Source: Conchocele bisecta (taxonomy: Eukaryota > Mollusca > Bivalvia > Lucinida > Thyasiridae). Taken from it: a stretch of DNA of 64,000 nucleotides. The position numbers and the translations under genes are program-made. The stretch spans positions 5,474,323-5,538,322 of the forward strand of contig CM055279.1 of NCBI GenBank assembly GCA_029237695.1, given 5' to 3'. Below are positions 34,600-45,628 of the stretch, one piece after another (positions within the stretch are counted from its first letter, which is position 1; each line of letters begins with the position of its first letter). The notes beneath the pieces are model-generated. The model had not been told where the DNA came from. It worked only from the letters and a program-made list of their open reading frames with translations, and made no database searches.

Positions 34600-35660
34600 A
34601 CGCCTCAAAATAAAAAACGGTGGTTTTTTTCTATTGATGTGGGGTCTTTTACTTGCGATATTGAAAATCAATGTCACAGAGTTTTGGGAGTATTAATGTT
34701 TATGTTATACACGTATGTACATCTGTCTATCATACTTACATGTTGTTGTAGTTTGTGGTGCTGTAGGCTACACTGTGCATTTAATATCGTGTTGTGTAGT
34801 TGCCAGGCCGACCAGGCTGCACTGTACTGTTTGTTTATATACTATAGTAAGTTCAATCTCAACAATAAACGTATTTACAGTTCCAAAACAATAACCCATA
34901 CCTTGGGTCTAATACATGTCTGCTAATTAAGAAGCACATAAATGTATATGTAATAATTTTACTAAACATATGATAACCTTTGCTGTGAAATAAACAGACA
35001 CACCACACCCTCAGTCACGGTGCTTTCACTACATTCAAGATCATAAGGTTAAGCACAAGACTTGCGTAAATGTTTCTGTTCAGTCACTTGATATGATGAT
35101 GATCATCGCTTTTCAGCCACGGAAATTGCGTTTTCCACTTTTCAAAAGTTGATTTTGACACGATTTCTTATCAAATTCAGCGCTTTTGACAGTGTAACAA
35201 ACAATCTCAGCCAATATTGATTTCACTATAGTTTCTGGGGAGGGTTCATCGCTTTGTACTTTCGTGAAATAAGCCAGTTTCTTGAGCGGGACTTCTTTTT
35301 TTGCGAAGCCATCATGCGTTACGCATCTGAATAGGCAGGACGTTTACGTTTATTTAACTTAAGCGCCCACGAGGCGATGATTGAAGGACAGACTGGTCGC
35401 TACTATATTTACGCTATGAAAGACGCAGAATAATACACACCGTAGATTATTTTATCGACCAGTCTGAAAAATTCACGCCATGTAATCAGGCAATGGAATC
35501 GGCGAAAAACACGCTATATAGCTAAACAGAGATTGACGAAACGCACAATATCTGGACACCTTGCGTAACAGTATTTTTTGGATGGATATTAATTCCCTTG
35601 CGTTTTTAGACATTTCTACTGCGTAGTTGACGCAAAAACGCAGCTTAACTGGAGCTCTGT
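34600..35660. other. No recognisable feature
   Basis: No match to the rest of the window. A 109-codon plus frame (34597-34926) is hydrophobic and cysteine-rich, with no domain I recognise and no splice context. Confidence 0.4.
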
Positions 35661-35979
35661 AGTATGACAGACATTTGAATAGCATGTTGTCCATTGTTCA
35701 TACATCGACAGTAATTAAACTAGCCACACGGAAATACAATCATGTACAGGATGTGGATTCAAAGCTAACTGTTGAAACTACCGTTGTTGTTCACTACCTG
35801 AAATATTCTGCATCGAAGGTACGTACGTACTACCCATAACATCACCCTGTGTTTGCAATGGGTAAAACTCATTTTCACACAGCATAGATTATACAGGGCA
35901 GCATTCATTTCAGGTATTAGTGCACACGTATGATGGATGTGTGGCATTTGTCCACAAGTATGATGTGCTAAAATACTTA

Positions 35980-36585
35980 AGTAATCATTAAAGGGATATA
36001 GAAGTGATGACAGAAATGAGAAACTCCGGCGAACTTCTTAATGTATGAAACGAGAATTCCTCGGAATAAAATGTCTCGACTTGTTCCGCCTTGACCTTGA
36101 CCCTGACCCTGGGGCCTTGACCTTCACCCTGGGGCACCAAGAATAGTCCTATATTCATCTACATATCATAGTAAAGGTATGTATAAAGTTTGATGACTGT
36201 AGCTGATAAGGTGTTGAAGTAATGACCGTAACACGAAAACTTAACATTGAATGATGACGCCGCCGCTGCCGACATCGCCGACTCCGGAAAAGCAAAACCT
36301 ATGTCTCGCTTTCCGCTTTCGCGGGCGAGACAAAAATTGGTCAAAAGGTAAAAAAGTCAAGATCATATTAAGAACAGCATGGATGTATGGAATTCGTCCA
36401 CATGTATGCTGTGTTGAAATATTAAAGCAATCCTTCAAGGGATATAGAAGTTATGATATAATTGAAAAAAATCCTGCAAACTTCTTAAGGTGCTGGACAC
36501 ACAGACGGACAGACTCACGGAAACACAGACACAGTCAAAACACTATATGCCTCCGGCTCTACCGAGACCGGGGGCATAAAAAGCT
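35980..36585. repeat. Pearl-like repeats with two end hairpins
   Basis: 'ccttgaccctgaccctgggg', then the end hairpin 'tctcgctttccgctttcgcg' near 36303, then a second unit ending 'atatgcctccggctctaccg' with 'gagaccgggggcata'. The second unit matches 18050-18225. Confidence 0.6.
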
Positions 36586-36949
36586 AAATTTATTTGCAAT
36601 CAGTGTAGACGCAATGAATGTGGTTTATCCAGGATAATGCAGAAGGGTGACTGGGTATAACCAGTGTACATTGTATATGGTCAGGATCAGATACAGTTGT
36701 GCAGCTGGGCCAAAATGAATACATAACAGTTGGACAGTGTAGATCCGTGTTATGCAGGGGTGTGTCAGTTGATCTGACACGAGATATGTCTAATGTTGTC
36801 ATAGTTTGTTACATATAAGACAAAGGATGCAGAGTGAATGGACCAAAACGGATATATGTTTCTTGTGTGTATCTGAACATACATATGTCATATGCATCAA
36901 CTGCTTCAGTCCAAGTTCAAATGTCAATGTTACCAAATACTAGATGGCC

Positions 36950-37610
36950 ACGGCCAGCATATCACGCCCGCCGAGGTAGTTGATGGTCCCAATATGTATG
37001 TATCTGGTTAGAGCAATCGGATTGGGGAGACATTTGGATGCAAATTGCAGAGTAATTTGACCTTCACTTTGGGCTTGTGGGGGCACATGGATGGGCTATA
37101 GAATGAAAATTATGGATGACGATAAAGAAGTATGTGGAGTTCCCAGTCAATTGGAATTATGGTTGTGGAGATAGTTGGTACTTAAGTAATTTTACCTTGA
37201 CCTTGGGCATGGGGGCTATAGGATGAAAATATGGATGATGATAATGAGGTATGTGAAGGTTTAAAAATGTTAACAAAAAATTCAAAGTAATTTGACCTTG
37301 ACCTTGGGAGTCACATGGATGTGCTATAGAATGAAAATATGGATGACAATAAAGAGGTATATGAAGTTTCGAGTCAATCAGACTTAGGGTTGTGTAAATA
37401 TTTGGTACTGAAAAACTTTGTGACTTTACAAAAAGCTTTAACTCCAATTTCTAAGTAATTTGACCTAGAACTTGGAGATGCATATAGGGAGCCGCATGTG
37501 TGGGCTACAGGATGAAACTGTGGATGATAAAAGAGGTATGTGAAGTTTCAAGTCAATCGGACATAGGGTTGTAGAGATATTTGGTACTTAAAAAATGTGG
37601 GTTCTATCGT
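36950..37610. repeat. Pearl-like cores of 140-170 bp
   Basis: Repeated 'taatttgaccttgaccttgg', 'gctatagaatgaaaa', 'gaagtttcaagtcaatc' and 'gttgtggagatatttggtac'. The same set is at 21100-21440. Confidence 0.6.
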
Positions 37611-38190
37611 TTCAGGAGACGTATATTAATCTGCTGATGCCGATAGAATATGTGAACAACATTTATCTCCGACATTTAAGACATTAAATTCCATACAATT
37701 GCAAGAGTTTCTGGCAAGCGGGAATTACACTTGTGGCGCGCCATTTGATTGTATAGCCATTTCCCACGATGTGTCAAAATCCACTATGACATGTGTGTTA
37801 GCCAATGAACATCGCTCTGTAAAGAGGTTTACACGTCTATGTAAACATGTGTAACAAAATTTCTCCGCTTTGAGAGCTCGACCATATATCTGGAAATAAT
37901 TTGATGTTTTTCAGACGATATATATACATTTGACTTGCATTGGCAGTTCAGCTCCAAGTCATTACTATAAACAAACAATTTGAAACTGGTTTTATTGTAA
38001 TTGGTTAACAAATAATGGTTTTATTGGTTAAAAACATATGCAGGTAGAAGCTCTGTTTCTCACCTTGTAGGTGACCATAGTTATACGTGTAACTCGCGAG
38101 AGGCGACGTAAATTGTATGTTTGTAACAATGCACCCAAACCACCAGATATACCGAAATAACCCACAACACACTGAAATATGAACCATTCT
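37611..38190. other. No recognisable feature
   Basis: Sequence without matches elsewhere in the window and with no frame worth annotating. Confidence 0.4.
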
Positions 38191-38194
38191 TCAA

Positions 38195-38545
38195 ACACCT
38201 GTGGTATAACGGCCTATCAACAGCTAAGGTCATTTAAGATTGGGCTTCAACCTGCTGCATTGGGGGGAAAATCCCAAAACCCAATTCAACTCACACATAC
38301 ATCATGTACAAGGAAGTCAGACGTACCTGAGGGTCAGAGCTCCAGTTAAGGTGCGTAAATTGGGGGTAACTTTCTTATTTCTCCATAAAAACTGGCAGGT
38401 TGTGAGTGCTTGAGAATCGTCTCAATGAGACGATTCTAAAGCACTCCCAACTTGCCATTTTTGGAGAACAAATGACAAAATTTCACCCCAAATTGATAAA
38501 ATTACGCACCTTAACTGGTAGGGATTCAGGTAAGGCAGGGCTCCA
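38195..38545 (-). repeat. SINE fragment interrupted by a foldback element
   Basis: 'ggcctatcaacagctaagg' and 'gtacctgagggtca', then the foldback 38338-38519, then 'tagggattcaggtaagg', which is the SINE continuation seen at 5795. Much of the SINE middle is deleted. Confidence 0.6.
38338..38519. mobile_element. Foldback element, family G (CCAGTTAAGGTGCGTAA TIR)
   Basis: 'agctccagttaaggtgcgta' mirrors 'ttacgcaccttaactgg'. The core is 'gagaatcgtctcaatgagac' with arms 'caagttgggagtgctt'-like. A second copy is at 61164-61337. Confidence 0.75.
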
Positions 38546-38698
38546 GATAAGAAATTAGTAATTGAGTATTGTCACTCCATCATTTCTGAAGCAATTGGGA
38601 ATTTCAAAATTTTAATTGTGTAAATTAGAATCACACTACTGTTTGTTTACACATCAACAGACAGAAAATATTTAATAATTTGCTTCTAAATGAAAACA

Positions 38699-38999
38699 CA
38701 TTTTCACCAACATTGCAAAGTATATTTTTCTAGCAAAGTATACTTTGAGGGAGAAATCATTTATTTTTGCCGAAATGCATTATTTCATATAGAACTTAAA
38801 CAACTGTATATATTTGATGATTAAAAGTATGCAGAATTATTATACTGAATATATTACATTATCACAGCTAAATTGGCTGTGATAATGTAATAAATTCAGT
38901 ATAATAACAATTAATACATTTATTCTAAAATTGAAAATTTCTCCCTCAAAATATACTTTGCTAGAAAAGTATACTTTGCAATGTTGGTGAAATAGGCTA
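38699..38999. mobile_element. Foldback element, family F, in left arm of the large palindrome
   Basis: Starts 'ttttcaccaacattgcaaag' and ends 'ggtgaaataggcTA'. The inner hairpin 'tgtgataatgtaata' is flanked by 'attatactgaata'. It is the mirror image of 39733-40037. Confidence 0.75.
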
Positions 39000-39004
39000 G
39001 TGAT

Positions 39005-39168
39005 CAGCATGTTCCATGTCTGTCCAGTGTATGCTCCATGTCTGTCCAGTGTATGTTCCATGTCTGTCCAGTGTATGTTCCATGTCTGTCCAGTGTATGT
39101 TCCATGTCTGTCCAGTGTATGTTCCATGTCTGTCCAGTGTATGTTCCATGTCTGTCCAGTGGTGGTTG
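39005..39168. repeat. 22-bp tandem array, left palindrome arm
   Basis: About seven units of TGTTCCATGTCTGTCCAGTG plus TA. The mirrored array in the right arm (39641-39726) has about four. Confidence 0.85.
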
Positions 39169-39221
39169 GTTGGGAGCATGCAATGGGTAATTTAACAATA
39201 GAAATTTGTCCTTACCCCGAG

Positions 39222-39578
39222 CTCCAGATAAGGTGCGTATTTGCGTAAATACCCAATTAAAATTACCAAAAACCCAATTGAAATCAGAAGTAGTTAGTAT
39301 CAAAAAGCAATGAAAACTTTGTGTATCTTTATCATGAAAAAAATACAGAAAACAATAAACACCACCAAATTAGCATATTTTTCTATTAATTTGTTTTCAT
39401 GAAAACAATTCTTAATAGAAAAATATGCTATATTTGTGGTCTGTTTATTGTTTTCTGTAGCATGATAAAGATACCACAAAGTTTTCATTGCTTTTTGATA
39501 CTAACTACTTCTGATTTCAATTGGGTTTTTGGTAATTTTAATTGGGTATTTACGCAAATACGCACCTTATCTGGAGCT
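39222..39578. mobile_element. Foldback element forming the centre of the palindrome (CCAGATAAGGTGCGTA TIR)
   Basis: 'gagctccagataaggtgcgt' mirrors 'acgcaccttatctggagctc', continuing through 'acccaattaaaattacc' to the centre near 39399. The TIR resembles family G (CCAGTTAAGGTGCGTA), so the two may share a transposase. Confidence 0.7.
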
Positions 39579-39640
39579 CGGGGTAAGGACAAATTTCTAT
39601 TGTTAAATTACCCATTGCATGCTCCCAACCAACCACCACT

Positions 39641-39726
39641 GGACAGACATGGAACATACACTGGACAGACATGGAACATACACTGGACAGACATGGAACA
39701 TACACTGGACAGACATGGAACATGCT
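39641..39726. repeat. 22-bp tandem array, right palindrome arm
   Basis: About four units of 'ggacagacatggaacataca' plus 'ct', the reverse complement of the array at 39005-39168. Confidence 0.85.
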
Positions 39727-39732
39727 GATCAC

Positions 39733-40037
39733 TAGCCTATTTCACCAACATTGCAAAGTATACTTTTCTAGCAAAGTATATTTTGAGGGAGAAATTTTCA
39801 ATTTTAGAATAAATGTATTAATTGTTATTATACTGAATTTATTACATTATCACAGCCAATTTAGCTGTGATAATGTAATATATTCAGTATAATAATTCTG
39901 CATACTTTTAATCATCAAATATATACAGTTGTTTAAGTTCTATATGAAATAATGCATTTCGGCAAAAATAAATGATTTCTCCCTCAAAGTATACTTTGCT
40001 AGAAAAATATACTTTGCAATGTTGGTGAAATAGGCTA
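39733..40037. mobile_element. Foldback element, family F, in right arm of the large palindrome
   Basis: TA-GCCTATTTCACCAACATTG at the left and complement GGC-TA at the right; inner hairpin 'ttacattatcacagcc'. Confidence 0.75.
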
Positions 40038-40332
40038 CTGGGATTGCACTGGTAGTATATGTTGTAAGATCCGTTTTGTCAGTTGTGGGGCAAATATGGC
40101 CTCCAACCGCACCATAATAGACATTCATGAATAAATATGGACACATTAAAATACTATTTCTTCTCTGCATTTATTTTTTGATGTGCAATGATCATCCTTT
40201 ATACCTGTCAAACATATTTTTTTTTAGGGGACACATTTAATTAGTATAAATAATTAAAAAATATACCTCATTTGCATATGAAAATAGCCTGATACCACTG
40301 CGTGTCACTATCAGTAAAATAAATATTACCAA

Positions 40333-40873
40333 ACAAGAATTCTGCCACGGAAGCGGTGTCACGCCTGCCGAGGCATTGACCGTAACATGATCATGGGCAT
40401 GTGCTAAAGTAAGCATCACAAAAAAATGTCAGGGAAGTGCATTGTTAAAATACGAAAAATGTGAAGATTGAAGAACCTTTTGGACGTAAAAAAATGACTA
40501 AGTGTTCAAAGGGTCAAAATGGTCAAGGTCATGTTGGCAGCATGCGTGTGTCCCAAATTCTTACATGTATCAAGTGTCCAACTATTGAAGCAATCCATCA
40601 AGTAATATTAATGTTATACGATGATGAACAAACTTGTACAAATTTTTTGATGCAAACAATAGCTAAGTGTTTCCGCAAAAATGTGAAGGAACAACCATAT
40701 TGATGGATTCACATTTATTGAGCATAGACTGCATATAGTCTGCATATGCAGCCTATACTCAATAAAGGTAAATCCAATGATTGTTTACAAGAAAACATTG
40801 TTAATTTACAGACTATCTTATGTTTGTACTTACGAACATTTCAGTCGTACGAAGTTTAGTGAAACGGACCCCA
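40333..40873. repeat. Pearl-like fragment joined to a truncated family A foldback
   Basis: 'aagaattctgccacggaagc' and 'catgatcatgggcatgtgc' match 50300-50370. From 40701 to 40873 lies most of one and a half arms of family A ('gcatatgcagcctatactc' to 'gtttagtgaaacggacc'). A 12-bp repeat 'ctgcatatagtc' lies at the foldback centre. Confidence 0.6.
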
Positions 40874-41239
40874 GGAGCTTACCGACATGTTATTGTCTCA
40901 GGCGTTTTTGCATCTCTATTGTCAGTGATACTTTATCTCAAGAACCACCCGAGATGATTTAGCTCAGCTGTGGTGGGCATGCATGCTGGAATCACCACTC
41001 GCCACAAAGACCGCCATTTCAACCGTCCCATGATGCGTTAGGCATTATGGTCAACGAGTCATATCGCATCACAGTCAAACCAATTGAATAAACAGACAGT
41101 GCAACCAGAATCCGTAATGAGTCGCACGGAGTGCTTGAAATTCCCATAAGTTCAATTTGAAGCTAAATGTCTAATACAATTGGTCACATGTCTGCGGATT
41201 GGTCTCACATTGAAAACAAGAACTGGCATCTTTAAACGA

Positions 41240-42500
41240 AGCTAATCCCCTCGTTGGCCGCCTCAATGACCTTGGGCGATTGGACGTGGGTCGTATGCAA
41301 ATAAAGCACCATCCCTAGACACACCTTGTTGCCAAATATTATTATTGGTGAAATGGTTGAGTTTTTGAAAAAAGAAAGTTTAACATTATTCTGTTGACCT
41401 TCACATTGGGCACAGTGGCTGCATGCATGCAGAGCATGAATATAATATATAGATGATGATGACTAAAGCATATAGAGAATAGTAGGTTAGTGCCGTGAAT
41501 GGGAAAAAATATCCGGCTAGGCTCAGGAATTTCTTTAATTGTCATCAGAAGTATATGTTGTGACCACTCATTTGAACCGTCTCACCGAGACGGTTCAAAT
41601 GAGTGGTCACAACATATACTTTGGTTCAGAAATAAGGAAAATAGGTAGAGAATAGTAGGTTAGTGCCGTGAATGGGAAAAAATATCTGGCAAGGCTCAGG
41701 AAACAGGATGGGCGAGGCTCTGCCGAGCACATCCCGTTTCCGTGCCGCCCCAGATATTTTTTCCCATTCACGGCACTAACCTACTATTCTATTTATCCAG
41801 TCAACACCTACAAATGGCTGTAAAATGCAAAAATAGTATTGACTGGATATCAAAAATGTTTCACGGCACCGTGTTTCACGGCACATACGCAGTGTTGACG
41901 GGATAAATAAAGTTTCATGCCAATCAGACTTACGGTTACAGAGAAAGTAGGTACCTGAAAACTTTAATACAAATTTTGACAAAAACGTTAATGCAAAAGT
42001 CCTATACCCTTGACATTGGGCACATTGGGCCGCATGATTTGGACACAAAATGAAAATATGGATGATGACCAATAAGCGTACGAAGATTGAAGAAAATCTG
42101 ACTTGCGGTTACAGAGATAGGTATGTGAAAAGTTTAATGCAAATTTGGACAAAAACTTTCACACAAACTTCATTTGACCTTGAACTTCGGCTACATGAGT
42201 GGACACAGTACGAATATATGGATGTTGACCAATAAGCATACAAAGTTTCAAGCAAATCTGACTGAAATAGTAGGTATTTGAAAAGCTTAACGCAAATTAG
42301 GAAATTAGGAAAAAAATGGAACGCAAACTTCTAAATCATTTGACTTTGGGCATGGGGGCAACAGGAGTGGGATACAGCATGAACATATGGATGATGACTA
42401 ATAAGCATATGAAGTTTCAAGTCAATGCGACTTAGGACTGCAGAGATATAAGGCATTGTGATCACTATGTCTTGCTTTCCACAAGCAGGCTCGACAAAAA
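41240..42500. repeat. Pearl-like element, ~170-bp cores, with a complex foldback inside
   Basis: 'gatgatgaccaataagcg', 'cttgcggttacagagatagg' and the end hairpin 'cttgctttccacaagcagg' match 23031-23778. Bases about 41481-41905 are an insertion between 'gcatata' and 'agtttcatgcc'. Confidence 0.65.
41481..41905. mobile_element. Complex foldback (GAATAGTAGGTTAGTGCCGTGA) with internal direct duplication
   Basis: 'gagaatagtaggttagtgcc' appears at 41483 and again at 41648, with a family E hairpin (41550-41622) between. The second is mirrored by 'ggcactaacctactattct' (41773-41791). A tail follows with 'tatccagtcaacac', 'ttgactggatat' and 'gtttcacggcac'. A related copy lies reversed at 47330-47605. 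Confidence 0.65.
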
Positions 42501-42504
42501 TGAC

Positions 42505-43545
42505 CTTGACATGACCTTGACAAGGAAGTTAACTAGTTGAGGTACATATTGTTTTAGCAGTTTTACTTCCAGCCATACAAAACTACACCATTTTTAAATC
42601 CAGGCACATATTTGTAACATTTTCATATTTAAGAAAACTATTGTAGCATTTTTCCATGCAAATAGTTTTAATGGAAATGATTCTGAAGTGCTGTCAAAGC
42701 ATGTTGTAAATTATTCTAAAGTGATTTCAAAGCATGTTTTTGGTGATACAAATGGAAAATATAAAATAAACAGCAGACGACAAAAAATTAAGATAGTGGT
42801 TTAAGGGTTAATATCTTTAATATTAATATTTTTAGCATTTTGTAGTTTTAACAATATTTCTGTTAGATGAAGATCATGTTAGGTAATAGACGTGAATTTA
42901 AGTTCAACAATATATTGTATGAATCCGTATCCAATGTTTGGTTACATAGTTCAGCATAACTACCAACCAGTGATGATGAATGTGCAATGTACAAGATGAT
43001 AACCAAATGTCTAACATGCTAACAATGATGGTAAAAAAGCAACAAGAAAATGAAATTCTTAGCAGTATGTGTTTGTGGATGACAAATAGACTAATGATTA
43101 ATCTAGAGTGGAAAATGTTTTCCAGTACATTTTAGTTTGAAGACTTGAAGAATAGAAGGGATACAGAACTTTTGGCACGATTGACAAGTTGATGCGCGTG
43201 TTTATGGCAAAATATGAAAACAATCCAGACGACTATCCATGGCCATTTTGTCAGTTAAAGATTTTTAGCTATGGCATGCGTGTTTTAATTTCAGATGAAA
43301 ATATGAGCAGGTTCGGTAAAAACATGTTCGAAAACAAGGCTTCTATCAAGTTGACAACGATATATAAATCCCGAGACAATGGCGAGTCATTCATATGTAA
43401 TATCGCATGCATGGTGTACGGTCAATTCCCTCTGTTGAATAATTATATGCACTTTATGTACATACATTTTTTTTTATATTTATTATTGGTTATCCATTGG
43501 TTTGTGAAAAAGTTTGTAACCACCCTTTTCTCCTATATTCTGTAA
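42505..43545. repeat. Dispersed repeat block (copy 3 of 3) and mirrored outer part of composite repeat copy 2
   Basis: Follows 6640-7200 to 43020, then the reverse of 33780-34380 ('gacgactatccatggccat', 'gcatgcatggtgtacgg'). A 118-codon plus frame here (43189-43545) lies wholly in repeat sequence and is not conserved in other copies. Confidence 0.6.
42669..42811. mobile_element. TTAA MITE, family B, left half lost
   Basis: Begins inside the element at 'aatggaaatgattctgaag' and ends 'taaggg-TTAA' followed by 'tatctttaatattaat'. The uninterrupted host sequence ('cattTTAAtatctttaat') is at 6817-6836 and 23958-23976. Confidence 0.75.
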
Positions 43546-43559
43546 TCTACAAACGCGAA

Positions 43560-44450
43560 ATTTGTTGTATCACTTCCAAATTACATCAACCGGATAATTT
43601 TTCATTTTTGGCCATTATCTCTGTTGAAAACTTTAAATATAGCGAAATAACACAATTTGGCTATAAATAAACGTTTTCACTACGAGAGTTCAGTAAACTA
43701 AAGTTAGGTGGTAAACTAAAGTTAGGCGGTAAGAATTGCCTTCTAGTCCAGGGGCAATTGTAGGTATATATATAAGATTCCGGCACCTCGTGATAATTTA
43801 TGACACCCAGTGTTTTTATAAAGTTGAATGTATAAGGTTTCCAAAAAATGTGGGTGCCATTGTTTAAACCAAGTTGAAGGTCATTTCAAGGTCATTGAAC
43901 TTTATGCTTGACGGAAGTCGAAAATTGTCATGGTCCTTAACTTGGAAATTGGTGTAAGTTGTTAAGGAACATTTCTGATGGATATATTAAAGAATTTACG
44001 TAAACTACACTAATATTCAGTATATAATTATCATATTTTCAAGATGGCCGCCACAAACCGGGTATTTATGAGATTTCGGTTGACTTGCTACATATTTGTG
44101 TAATGCTAAGCGCCTTCACCTATATTCAAAGGTTAATTCTTTCAACTGGAATAATATTGTTTACATTTGACTGCCATAAGTATTGCTATGATCAGATATT
44201 AATGATAGCTAAATATAACTGGGAGAATTTGATTGGGGAGGAAATCAACACTTCTCTCACTTTTCCCCTGAGATTCCGTAACTACTAAAATGTGGACATA
44301 TATTGAACCCTGATTTGATCAGCTAATAACATCATGCTCTGGAAATATATGCATGTGTAATCACTGGAGTTTGCATGACAGCAGGGTACGAGTCCACTTT
44401 AGTTCAATTATTTTAATACGTTATCTACGTTTATTAATATTAAGAAATTA
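43560..44450. other. No recognisable feature
   Basis: No match to other parts of the window except a short direct repeat 'taaactaaagttaggyggta' (43694 and 43712). The 67-codon frame at 44085-44288 has no domain signal. Confidence 0.35.
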
Positions 44451-45628
44451 CATATAGTCAATAGAAATAAAAGATAGTATCACCGACCAGTCTTGTGTTT
44501 GTAACCATTCATGTGACGCAGACCAGAATAAACAAAGAACTCGCTCAAATATGATCGGCTGTGGTTCTGTCTGGACCCTGATCAGCCTGCACATACACCT
44601 CAGTGAGTGTAAATCCTGATCAGACTGTGAATCAGTATCGCACCTGCTACTAGATTCACTTGGCCCTGTGTGACCAGTATAGATCCTGATAAGAGGGCAC
44701 AGTGGTGCTGTCCGCTTATGGCCAATCGTCAATCCCTGTTTTTCGACTGTTCCATATTCTCGGATATTATAAAGCAAATGATCAGACATTTCTAACATGT
44801 TGCTGGTTATAATTAACAGTACATCACTTATTCAGACGACACAAATGTTCTGTAATTGGGAAATAGTTTTATACCTGTAGTACTATTCCTGCAAGGTCAA
44901 ACTCATCCTAAACCTTGGAAACACTAGTCAGTAAATGTGGTTGCGACTGGAGAAATGGAGCTTATGGGATTTGTGACCATTATAGCTACTGGAGAAACTT
45001 AAGTCATGATGATCCAGGGCATGAAACTTCCACTTGTACGCTCGTCCCGACAAGTGGGAATGCATTTCTGGAGTTTTATAATGTAAATTTCTTATTTTTG
45101 CCATATCTGTCGAAGTAATGACGAGTGACCATTTTAACAATTTTCGTGCCCTGTGATCTGTATTAGGGTGCACGAGTCATGTAACTAAATATGTGGCTGT
45201 AACAGGATAAACAGAGCTTGTGGGATTTATTACCAGTGTAGCTCCTTATCAAATAACACACTTCTGTAGACTGATAAATATCTATAATGCTTGTCAGAAG
45301 CATGACAAATGTTTCATTGATTGGATAGCAAACAGTGCGGATCATGATCAGACTGTGCCGATCTGAACATACATCATTTCGCAAAACCTGTAAGCTTCAT
45401 TTCTCCACTCACAGCCACAAATATCTTTCACAAGCTGTACCTACAGATAAGGTTGAGTTTTTCATAACCAATTTCTTCTCATCTTATCCCAGACATAGTC
45501 CTACTCACCCTGTTGCATGCTTACCTGTTTCTAACCACCTGTTTTAATTAGCCTTGGTACTGGACCACTACATGAGGTCAATTGCATACCCCATATTCCC
45601 ATTAGCCAGGCATTACAGTTACCTTTGT

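Larger units (their letters stand above)
38699..40037. repeat. 1.34-kb nested palindrome
   Basis: Left and right halves are reverse complements around 39399 ('tttcatgaaa'). From outside inward each arm has a family F foldback, a 22-bp tandem array, a SINE end ('catgctcccaaccaaccac') and one half of a foldback with TIR 'agctccagataaggtgcgta'. The arms are nearly identical but differ in array length by 67 bp and at scattered bases. Confidence 0.85.

Noticed and set aside
39005..39168. 22-bp repeats resembling a CRISPR array
   Set aside because: Direct tandem units without spacers, mirrored in the other palindrome arm.
43189..43545. 118-codon plus-strand frame
   Set aside because: It lies in dispersed repeat sequence that recurs reversed at 33780-34380 and 50090-50170 with stops.
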